A DNA stretch of 64,000 bases from assembly GCF_008929045.1 (NCBI RefSeq), contig NZ_VFAH01000006.1, forward strand, positions 62,001 through 126,000. The letters run 5' to 3'. Below, in pieces: positions 42,816 through 50,542 of this stretch. The notes beneath the pieces were generated by a model. That model searched no databases, was not told where the DNA came from, and worked only from the letters and a program-made list of their open reading frames with translations. This DNA is from Noviherbaspirillum aerium. Lineage in GTDB: Bacteria; Pseudomonadota; Gammaproteobacteria; Burkholderiales; Burkholderiaceae_D. A program made the position numbers and the translations under genes. The stretch's first letter is position 1, and each line of letters starts with the position of its first letter.

Positions 42816-43130
42816 TTGCCGGAAATGATGGCGCGGCGGCAGCCCGGCCTGTTCCGGTTCATGACATGACACTGCGCGGGCCGAATAAGGATTGCCGCGT
42901 ATGCGCCACGCTGATCAACGACGGTTGCCGGTCAACGGCATCGTCCTCAAAGAAAGGCTGAATGCACAAGATCAAGAGGATTTTCAACTGTGCTCCGGGC
43001 AGCAGGAGCCAATGACATTTTCCCGTCGCGGGCTTCCCCGATCCTCATGCCACTGCCGGCATCGGCATGGTAGGCAGGTCTGCGATAACAAGGCCCTGCC
43101 GGCATTCGATAATCGTCCCTCATTCACATC

Positions 43131-45377
43131 ATGATATCCAGTCTGACATCCTGCATTACCTCCTGCTTCTGTGGCTCTCGTGGCTCCCAACGCAGCGACG
43201 ACGGCTCACCGCTGAATCGGGCGGCGCCGACCCTGGCCTCTCCTGCTGCTGCTGCTGCTCCTGCTGCTTCCGCCCCTTCGCCCGCGCTGTCCGCCCCAAG
43301 CGTGAGAAACGAGCCGCCCCCCCGGCACAGAAACGCAACGCTCGACTGGCTGAGCCGCCAGCCAGGCGCATCCCGATCCGCACCTCCACATGCAGAAAGC
43401 GTGCCGGCTTCCCTGTCCGCTTCCGCCCGCCGGAACGTTTGCACTCCCATCGCGCAGCAGGTGCAGCGGGTGCAGCATCAACGGTCTCCGCAAGACACGC
43501 AGCCGGGGCGTGCGAGAACTCGCACACTCTTGCCAGCCGGCCCGGCCATCGGGACGCAGGGCGAGACCTTTGCGCTGCCTGAAGACATGTCATCCGCCCG
43601 CACCATCCCGGCCGATATCGAACGCACTTCCTCCCCATTACCCGTGCCGCGCGACATTGATCCCGAACTTGAATGGCATCGGAAAGGGCCGTTGCTGAAT
43701 GCTTCCGATCCGGACTGGAGCAAGCTGGAGTTTGAAAAGCCGGTCGCCCAGGGTACCTGGGGCAGCGTTTATCAATACCGTATCGGCCCGGACACCAGGA
43801 TCGCGGTCAAGATATTGAAGGACGTGCAGGAGGATGACGGCTCGCCCCGTGCCCCGGAATTCGAGCTGACGAGGGAATTTCTGATTAACGAATATATCCA
43901 TAAAGAGTTTGGGCCTCATCCGAATATATGCGGTGTCTACGGGCTGGCCCGGATCGCGGTATCCGGTTCGACCGAGAAGCCATTGGCAATGTTGATGGAG
44001 GCGGTGGAGGGACCGGATTGCCTCAAACTGGCTGATGAGCTTCGCATGCAATGGAACCGTGGACTGCTATCGAGCACCGAGTATTTCGGCATATGGCAGT
44101 TTATCGGCCGGCGCGCGTTCGGCGTGCTGGAACATTTTCGGGAGAAGGGCATCGGGCACGACGACAAGGTCAACATCGCTACGGACACCGGGTCCGTTCC
44201 GATTTCGCGCCGCGTGTTAAAGGGTATGGCGCATAACGATCTCAAGCTGGAAAATATCGTTGTCGGAAAGGACGGGGAGCCCAAGGTGGTGGATTTCGGG
44301 CTTGCTGCCAATCGGGGCCAGAGGCAGGCCTGCACCGAGTACACCGATTCCGAAGACGATAAACGATCACTTGGAAATACGGAATTGAGCGACGTCTTCA
44401 GCGTCGCCGCGCTGATCGCGTCCGGCATCCAGGGCCAGGACCAGGTTTATGGCACAGATCCGAAGGGCCCGAGAGAATACACAAAAGCCGGCCTGGCACC
44501 CGCCGTCGTCAAGATGCTCGATGCGAAGGGCAAGCCGGAAGCGTATCCTGCCAATCTCATGGGCTCGGATTTCTCGCGTTCGATCAACAAACTCCTGCGG
44601 ACCGATCCGCTGGAACGTCTTGATGCAAGCAAGGCGAAAAAGCTGGCCTTCTTCAAGGACAGCATGCTCAACGATGATGAAGCCAAGGCGGCGCTGCGAT
44701 CGGTCATCGAGCGCATGCGCCCGGGACAACGAATGCAGCCACCCAGGCCGGCATCGAAAGCCCCGACACCGCCGACGGAGACCGAACAAGTCGACAACAT
44801 CGACAAGACCGGTTTGCGCGGGCAGCACGAACAGCACAGGAAGACAAGCATCGCCAGCCGCTGCATTGCCTTGCTGAAGGAAAGCGAATGGATGGACGGC
44901 ATCGATCTGCGGGTGGAAAACAGGCCGCGGATCAACGCTCTTTCAGAACTGAAAATCACCGTGGTCGCGGACCGGGACACAGGCATCCGTCGTGAAAGGC
45001 ACAGGCGCGAGGCTTCGGAACACGAGAAAATCCATAGGGAAAACGAAGCGGTCGTACATGCTCTCTGCAGGTCTATTCCGGAAGGATGGACGCGGGAGAA
45101 GATGGATGAATACGCCGAAATGGCGAGCGCCTTGCTGGAAGAGGCGCTGCTTGCGTCGGATGATATTTCCGACGAGCTGCTCGATCAGCTGAGCATCGTT
45201 TCCGACCGTGCCATAAGGCTGGCGGAGCTGAATGGCGAGATACTGAGAAATACCATTTCACAGCCTGACCCGCTCGCGTTACGCACCGGCAAGCCGGAAG
45301 GCGCGATCCAGCCTTCCGACGTGCATGAGTCTTCGACAGCACATTTCGAGCAGGGGCAAAGCAGGCCTGCTGATTGA
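43131..45377 (+). CDS. Ser/Thr protein kinase-like effector candidate 1
   Basis: A 748-residue protein. The first 190 residues are low-complexity (Ala/Ser/Pro/Arg), typical of a secreted N-terminus. The kinase domain spans about 200-520. It has a Gly-rich loop AQGTWGSVYQY (206-216), Lys227 in AVKIL, catalytic HNDLKLENIVV (His368-Asn-Asp370) and DFG at 388-390, so all key residues are present. The HND in place of HRD recalls the Yersinia effector kinase YpkA/YopO (HNDIKPGN). Residues 560-748 are a charged helical region of unknown role. It has an upstream hrp box and is convergent with a small unknown gene. I infer a translocated kinase; a bacterial eukaryote-like kinase acting at home is the alternative. 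Confidence 0.85.
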   Translation: MISSLTSCITSCFCGSRGSQRSDDGSPLNRAAPTLASPAAAAAPAASAPSPALSAPSVRNEPPPRHRNATLDWLSRQPGASRSAPPHAESVPASLSASARRNVCTPIAQQVQRVQHQRSPQDTQPGRARTRTLLPAGPAIGTQGETFALPEDMSSARTIPADIERTSSPLPVPRDIDPELEWHRKGPLLNASDPDWSKLEFEKPVAQGTWGSVYQYRIGPDTRIAVKILKDVQEDDGSPRAPEFELTREFLINEYIHKEFGPHPNICGVYGLARIAVSGSTEKPLAMLMEAVEGPDCLKLADELRMQWNRGLLSSTEYFGIWQFIGRRAFGVLEHFREKGIGHDDKVNIATDTGSVPISRRVLKGMAHNDLKLENIVVGKDGEPKVVDFGLAANRGQRQACTEYTDSEDDKRSLGNTELSDVFSVAALIASGIQGQDQVYGTDPKGPREYTKAGLAPAVVKMLDAKGKPEAYPANLMGSDFSRSINKLLRTDPLERLDASKAKKLAFFKDSMLNDDEAKAALRSVIERMRPGQRMQPPRPASKAPTPPTETEQVDNIDKTGLRGQHEQHRKTSIASRCIALLKESEWMDGIDLRVENRPRINALSELKITVVADRDTGIRRERHRREASEHEKIHRENEAVVHALCRSIPEGWTREKMDEYAEMASALLEEALLASDDISDELLDQLSIVSDRAIRLAELNGEILRNTISQPDPLALRTGKPEGAIQPSDVHESSTAHFEQGQSRPAD

Positions 45378-45482
45378 GTTCGCAACAAGCAGGGGAGCAA
45401 AAGCCAGGCCGGTGCAAGAAATCCTTCTCCCTTCTACCGCAAGATGGATGGATGCAAGCTTGCGGGAACCCGTGGATTGCGC

Positions 45483-45965
45483 TCACTCGGAGAGCGGAAG
45501 AAGCGAGAAACTTACCGGAGCGCTGGCTTTGCCGGACCAGGGCGCTTCAACGCGGTAGGGTCTGCCGAAACGGATATCCTTCACGTAGAACACAAGCGTG
45601 TCGCCGCTGATTCTGGGTGCGGCGATTTCGGTGAGGTCGAACGGAGCAAGATCAGCGGCCGCCGGCGGCGATCCGTCACCTGTTTCCCGGTGCGCCAGCA
45701 ATGCGCGATAGGTTTCGCGAAAGGCGTCCGGATTCTCGATCCGCTGGTAACGTCCCTCGCCATGGAACTGCGTGCAGAGTTCGCAGTAAGTGTCCCGGAG
45801 CTGCTCATCGCGCAGCTCCGGGAATGCCGCGGCCAGCGCATCCAGGCTGGTATAGGTATCCGGCCCGACACGCATGACAGTCCGCCCTTTCCTGGCATCC
45901 GCCTCCACTGTCACCTGTACGCCGGCATTATCGTTGCGACTCCATATGAATATGCTCATGTCCAT
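45483..45965 (-). CDS. Protein of unknown function in the effector cluster
   Basis: A 160-residue soluble protein. The N-terminus MDMSIFIWSRNDNAGVQVTV and the C-terminal part (ISGDTLVFYVKDIRFGRPYR) read as beta-strands, with an acidic helical middle containing two Cys (YCELC). It has no signal peptide, low-complexity N-terminus or kinase-like motif. The ribosome-binding site is weak. It is convergent with kinase gene 1. Unlike the other genes here no hrp box of good quality lies upstream, so it may be a resident gene or have a helper role. I recognise no family. Confidence 0.65.
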   Translation of the reverse strand: MDMSIFIWSRNDNAGVQVTVEADARKGRTVMRVGPDTYTSLDALAAAFPELRDEQLRDTYCELCTQFHGEGRYQRIENPDAFRETYRALLAHRETGDGSPPAAADLAPFDLTEIAAPRISGDTLVFYVKDIRFGRPYRVEAPWSGKASAPVSFSLLPLSE

Positions 45966-46732
45966 TATCTTCGCTGGTTAAAGACGTGTTTGTGGCGGCA
46001 CTTCCATCGACGTGCCCAAACTCCGCTTCGGCAAGGAAGGCCTTGAGCCGGACGGGAAAAGCGCGCGCATGCCTGATAACCGTCCCGATTCATCACATCC
46101 CGGATGAAATCGCCGGATGTTTTCGACCGGCGATGCCGGGGCGGCATAACAGGAGTCCATAGCAGGGCGATGGATGACGAGGACAACGCCGGCAGGCGAA
46201 AAGAGGCGCAATGTCATGGCATGGCTTGGGATTGATAGGAGAAACCTGTGGCGCGCGGCACCGCGGTAACCGCCTCGAGCCGCGCAACAAGTTCTCGGAC
46301 AGATTCCATCATGTTCGGCTTCTTTCCATATGTACCGGCAATGCATGGCGGGTTCCGGCAGCACGGATTGGCGGCACGGAAAATCAAGAAGGCCGGAATG
46401 GAGTCATCTCGATGCGCTTGTCACGCATTGCGCATCAGAACGCGTGGTGAAAAAGCGGTGGCCGCGGAACCTTATCCGGGATCAAGCCACTCATCTGCAG
46501 GTTCCGCTTCTTGCATGTATTTCAATGTCCATGCCTGTTCCATGTTCCAGCCGGTAGAGCTGAAAGAACCGGCAAGAAACTCAGGCGCTAGGCTGTGCGC
46601 GACAAGTGTCGCGGAGCGGGCACGCACGCGTACCGGCGATACGCCGAGCGAGCACCGCAGGCGCGGATCAGAGCCGCGCAGCAGCTTGGCCAACACGGGA
46701 GGTGCCAGGTCCCACACTTCAGGCGAGACATC
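45966..46732. other. Region upstream of the broken kinase gene
   Basis: 767 bases. A frame that is open from 46248 continues into the kinase remnant, but its first 160 residues are Arg/Ser/Ala-rich with no protein-like order, so it is not accepted as coding. The region contains a perfect hrp box at 46466-46493. Otherwise nothing recognised. Confidence 0.55.
46466..46493 (+). promoter_or_regulatory. Perfect HrpL-type (hrp) box of the broken kinase gene
   Basis: GGAACC (46466-46471), 15 bases, CCACTCA (46487-46493): a full match to GGAACC-N15/16-CCACNNA. It lies 240 bases before the ATG at 46733, so the promoter outlived the intact gene. Confidence 0.85.
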
Positions 46733-47300
46733 ATGTCAATCAAGCTTCCTTTCTTTTCGCAATCAACCCGAGCCATTGATCCCGGCGCCGCTCCCGCCGA
46801 CCGTCCGCAGCCAGGACCGCTTGTCCGCGACCGGTGAAAGACTCGGCGTGGGCGGCACTGCCCAGGTTCAGGGCTTTGTCACCGCCAGCGGCCACAGGCT
46901 CGCGGGCAAGATCATCAAGCCGGATCTTCGGTCGATGCATTTGCTGGAAAGGGAATTGCACGCCTACAGGACAGTGTATGAGCAGATCGGCCCGCATCCC
47001 AACCTGTGCAATGTCTATGGCATCGCCGAGGTCGAAGTCGCCGGCAAGCCGGAACGCGTGCTGCTGATGGATGATGTACGCGGCATGGATGGCACGAATT
47101 TCATCGACGCCATGCGCAAGTGCATGGAGACCGGAAAAATCTCCCATGCGGATTTTGTGAATGCAACGAAGTTCTATCTGGCGTCGACCCTTGGCGGCAT
47201 CCAGTATTTGCAGACGGGAGATTTCATTCACAACGATATCAAGCCCGGAAACGTACGCATTGCCGGGCAACAACCGCCAATGGCGGGAACGAGGCGGGCC
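46733..47300 (+). pseudogene. Frameshifted and truncated paralogue of effector kinase
   Basis: The ATG at 46733 (MSIKLPFFSQSTRAIDPG) is preceded by GCGAGACATC, closely like the GCGAGACAGTC before intact kinase gene 2. That frame stops at 46837. The kinase N-lobe is in another frame from about 46820 (GERLGVGGTAQVQGF; AGKIIKP; HPNLCNVYGIAEVEVAGKPE) to HNDIKPGNVRI near 47270, so a frameshift separates start and domain. Similarity to kinase 2 stops right after the catalytic loop; the DFG segment and whole C-lobe are missing, and the following DNA is the promoter of kinase 2. The open frame can be read from 46248 to 47528, but it cannot give an active kinase. Confidence 0.8.
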
Positions 47301-47336
47301 AGCGGGACCGCGCGGAGCGCCGCAACGAAATGGCCC

Positions 47337-47364
47337 GGAACCGTATTGGCTCCTGAACCACTGA
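47337..47364 (+). promoter_or_regulatory. Perfect HrpL-type (hrp) box of kinase gene 2
   Basis: GGAACC (47337-47342), 15 bases, CCACTGA (47358-47364): full match to the consensus, 133 bases before the start codon at 47498. It lies within the out-of-frame tail of the broken kinase copy. Confidence 0.88.
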
Positions 47365-47497
47365 ACATAACGGGCCGCTTCATGCAAGCAATGCAATGCC
47401 GGGATTGTTCCACCGCCGGAACAAGCTACCCCGTAGAGCGCCCTGCCCCGACAAGGGCAAGGAAGCAGCTCGACTTCACCACCTCTGCGAGACAGTC

Positions 47498-50152
47498 ATG
47501 GGTATCCGATTCTCACTTCGCGCCTTGATCCCTCAACCCACTCATGAAGTAGACGCCGGCAGGGCTGCGCAGCCGTCGTCAGTGATCCGGCCGGCGGATT
47601 CTCCAGGCACTCCGGCGGGACCCTTGCAGAAGTCGCTCAAACCAGGATGGACGCAAAAGCTGATGACCGGTCTGGCCGCGCATAGAGCGGGAAAGAAAGA
47701 AAAAAATCAGCAGGCGGCTCCAGCCGCTCCTGCACCGCTAAAACCGCCCTCCACGCGAACCTCAACGGACGACATTGGCGTTTCCTCTGCGACGCCTTTG
47801 AAGATCGAATTCCTTATCCGGAATCTTTCCGCAAGACCGCACACGCAGATATGCGACAAGGACCGAATGGAGAACGTCCTTGAACACGCAGCCGTCGTGA
47901 TCAGTGCTGGCGAGAAGGACATTACCCAATCCATCCACGCGCATATCGACCGGCGATTGCAGCAGCTACCGGATACGATAACCAGCGCGCTAGCCTCCAA
48001 AGTGAAGGGAGACCTGAAGAAGGAATGCGAGGACATCGTCAAGGCCGGCGAAGCGACGCTTCATAAAGCCCTGCGAGACGACGGCGTCGCAGACTATCTT
48101 CTGCGACCCGAATTTAAAGTCCCCAGAAGCCAACTGTACAAAACGATAAAAGATGTGAAGAAGAGGCTGACTGGCGGCCTCGACAATACGCTGGCGCAAC
48201 GCGGCATGAGTAACAACTGGTATCCGACGCCGCCCGAGGCCGGGGGCGTCGAATGGACAAATGAAAGCGGACCTGTGCTCCAGAAGCGGGGGCTGGACTG
48301 GAAAGGCCTGCAGGCAACCGGCGAAGAACTCGGAACGGGCGGATTTGGCTCGGTAGTCGGCTTCACTACAGCCAACGGCAGCAAGCTTGCAGGGAAAGTC
48401 ATTCATCCGATGCATCAAGCGATCGACTGGCTGCAGATGGAACTGGATGCCTACAACAAGGTGTACACATTGGCCGGACCGCATCCCAACGTGTGCAATG
48501 TCTATGGCATTGCACACGTCGAAATCAACGGCGAGCCGGAACGGGTGCTCCTGATGGATCATGTGCCGGGAATGGATGGCGAGGATTTCATTCATGCGCT
48601 GCGCGATTGCATGGAGACCGGCAGCATATCCTTCACGGAATTCATCAATGTGTCCAAGTTCTATCTCAAGAAGAGCCTGGAAGGCAGCCAGCATCTGTCG
48701 AAGGCCGGCGTCGTGCACAATGATTTCAAACCTCCCAATATCCGGGTTGCCGAGAATGGAACTCCTGTCTTGATGGACTTCAATGTTGCCGGCAGCTTCG
48801 GCTCAAGGATGATGGTTGGAACGGAAGACTACATGTCAAAGGACTACCGGAAAGGAGTGAACGAGACGACCGATGTGTTCTGCATCGGCGGCATGACCAT
48901 CGAGATGTTCGAGGGTTGGGACCGGAGGATTCCAAGACAGCGTCTCAGGAAGTTCAGCGACATGCTCGGAGACAGGATCAATCTGCTCCGTGGCAGACCT
49001 CGCTCTCTCAAGGTAGACTGGATTGCCCCCAAGGCTGGCCCGGCCCGCGGCACGCTTTACCAGTTCGATACACGCGGCGGCTTCAAAGTTATCAGGGCCA
49101 ATGAAATCCGATCCGAATACCTGGACTTCGTGCAATGGATGCTCGAGAAGAATCCGAAGCACCGGCCAACGGCCGCGCAGGCGCTCGATCATCCGTTCCT
49201 GAAAGACGAGGTCGATGAAGAAGCAGCGGTAAAGACGATCGCCCGCGTCATGGAATACGAAAGAGCGAAAAAAACGACGCCCCCGCAGGAACAGTCTGAG
49301 GGCAGGTCAATGTCCGAAGAGGCGGCGATGGAGTCGGAACGGCAGCCTGTGCGAAAGCAGCCCATGGATGTCATCAGTGATATGCCCATGCCGCTGCGCG
49401 AAAAGGTTCTGGATTTCCAGCGCAATCCGCAGCTCGCCCGGTATACCGAACTGAAAGAGGCAAGCATCGATGAACCCGCGCTGGCGGAATGCCTGCAGAT
49501 ACCCGAATTCTGGAAGCCGCTGGCCCGGCCGCTGCGCAACGAGGCCATCGAGAAGTCGGCAAAGCTGCTCGAACGGTATGGCGGTGTCTTCGATGCAGTT
49601 GCTGATGCACTGCAATCGCTCGGGGAATCGGACCAGGTGAATACCCGGGCGCTCATCGACAATGGCAAGGCAAGTGGCTGGCAGGAAAAATCGGAAGGTC
49701 TCGTTCAACAACTCAGTAATTCCGAAGAAGCACTGAAAGTCTATCTGCACGAATTCAACTCGGTTTATCACTGGCTGGCCATGGACGAGCCGATGGATAA
49801 AACGGCGAGCCGGCAGGAAATCAGGAATGCGTGCGCCGTCCAGCGCCGCGCGCAAGAACTGCTTGCGCGACATGAAGCACCCGGGTCGATAGCGCGCAAC
49901 GCGCTGGAAATGCTTGAGCGGTGCCGGAACGGTGAAATAGACAGCCGGATAGCGGCTCGCAGTGCAGGGCTCAAGCCGCAACCCCGGACGAACGACCTTC
50001 CTCCTGCTGATCAACAGCCTCGGGTCGCCCCCGGTCGGCAGGCGTTGCGGTCGATGGAACAACGATCCGAAAAATTGAAACCCTTGTTGGAAAAGACCTT
50101 CAATGAAATAAAGAAGGGTTCGGGAAACAATCCGCCTGACACTGACAAGTAG
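47498..50152 (+). CDS. Ser/Thr protein kinase-like effector candidate 2
   Basis: An 884-residue protein. The N-terminus MGIRFSLRALIPQPTHEVDA is followed by a Pro/Ala/Lys-rich linker and a helical region (110-230). The kinase domain spans about 270-590: Gly-loop GTGGFGSVVGF (from 279), Lys300 in AGKVI, HNDFKPPNIRV (His407-Asn-Asp409), and DFN in place of DFG (Asp427). The HND and altered DFG resemble secreted kinases such as YpkA. The remaining 290 residues are helical, with no domain I recognise. I start at 47498, because the upstream context matches that of the truncated paralogue and the hrp box precedes it; an ATG at 47396 would add 34 poor residues. Transcribed from a perfect hrp box. Confidence 0.87.
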   Translation: MGIRFSLRALIPQPTHEVDAGRAAQPSSVIRPADSPGTPAGPLQKSLKPGWTQKLMTGLAAHRAGKKEKNQQAAPAAPAPLKPPSTRTSTDDIGVSSATPLKIEFLIRNLSARPHTQICDKDRMENVLEHAAVVISAGEKDITQSIHAHIDRRLQQLPDTITSALASKVKGDLKKECEDIVKAGEATLHKALRDDGVADYLLRPEFKVPRSQLYKTIKDVKKRLTGGLDNTLAQRGMSNNWYPTPPEAGGVEWTNESGPVLQKRGLDWKGLQATGEELGTGGFGSVVGFTTANGSKLAGKVIHPMHQAIDWLQMELDAYNKVYTLAGPHPNVCNVYGIAHVEINGEPERVLLMDHVPGMDGEDFIHALRDCMETGSISFTEFINVSKFYLKKSLEGSQHLSKAGVVHNDFKPPNIRVAENGTPVLMDFNVAGSFGSRMMVGTEDYMSKDYRKGVNETTDVFCIGGMTIEMFEGWDRRIPRQRLRKFSDMLGDRINLLRGRPRSLKVDWIAPKAGPARGTLYQFDTRGGFKVIRANEIRSEYLDFVQWMLEKNPKHRPTAAQALDHPFLKDEVDEEAAVKTIARVMEYERAKKTTPPQEQSEGRSMSEEAAMESERQPVRKQPMDVISDMPMPLREKVLDFQRNPQLARYTELKEASIDEPALAECLQIPEFWKPLARPLRNEAIEKSAKLLERYGGVFDAVADALQSLGESDQVNTRALIDNGKASGWQEKSEGLVQQLSNSEEALKVYLHEFNSVYHWLAMDEPMDKTASRQEIRNACAVQRRAQELLARHEAPGSIARNALEMLERCRNGEIDSRIAARSAGLKPQPRTNDLPPADQQPRVAPGRQALRSMEQRSEKLKPLLEKTFNEIKKGSGNNPPDTDK

Positions 50153-50192
50153 GCCTGAATCCAAGATATATGCCGGCTGGCTCGCAACGCCG

Positions 50193-50220
50193 GGAACCTT
50201 AATTTTTCTCCGGCCACTGA
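50193..50220 (+). promoter_or_regulatory. Perfect HrpL-type (hrp) box of the J-domain gene
   Basis: GGAACC (50193-50198), 15 bases, CCACTGA (50214-50220): full consensus match. It lies 323 bases before the start codon at 50543 with no gene in between, giving a long leader that also contains a repeat remnant. Confidence 0.82.
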
Positions 50221-50392
50221 TATAGACAGGGCAGCAAAAGTTATCTGACGCATGGCGTATTTCCCACTTTCTCCCGCGGGCGGCAGGACGAAGGAAGTAC
50301 ACATGCACGGGGTTTAGCTAAAAGATTTCTGCGCGCTTGCTTTAAGATCCGGCCCGAAAATGGACCATTTTTCAGGCCGGATCGATAGAAAG

Positions 50393-50422
50393 GTTTGCAG
50401 GTCAGTGCAGGGATCAGGCAAA
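50393..50422 (+). repeat. Remnant of dispersed element
   Basis: TTTGCAGGTCAGTGCAGGG matches the left part of the 28927 copy, but the outer GAGCGGA is changed and no right end is found. It sits in the leader of the J-domain gene. Confidence 0.45.
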
Positions 50423-50542
50423 CCTGGAAACCGGCCGAATGCCACGCGCGGCGACGCGTCGTAGCGGGTCTGTTGGCCGCCCCACAGCGACTCAACAGCA
50501 TCATGTCGTCCAAGTTCGTCTGGTACTTAAAGATAGAAAAAC

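Larger units (their letters stand above)
42428..43130. other. Divergent regulatory region between two effector-candidate genes
   Basis: 703 bases without an accepted gene. It contains two HrpL-type boxes in opposite orientation (42539-42566 minus, 42788-42815 plus). It also has a perfect 6-bp inverted repeat with a T6 loop (42572-42589, ATTCTA...TAGAAT) and a 12-base tandem repeat at 42607-42640 (unit TATAGCGATCGA, about 2.8 copies). Overlapping frames lack protein character. Confidence 0.6.

Noticed and set aside
44053-44080. GGAACC-N15-GCACCGA inside kinase gene 1
   Set aside because: One mismatch to the hrp consensus, but it lies within the kinase coding region with no gene behind it. One such match is expected by chance in a window this size.
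46320-46350. GGAACC on the minus strand upstream of the 160-residue gene at 45483-45965
   Set aside because: The -10 part at the right spacing (GTACATA) matches only three of the five defined bases and it is almost 400 bases from the gene.
46248-47528. A 426-codon frame that could be annotated as an intact protein
   Set aside because: Its first 160 residues are Arg/Ser-rich without order, the homologous start codon is in another frame at 46733, and homology ends after the HND loop, so it is best read as a broken kinase copy.
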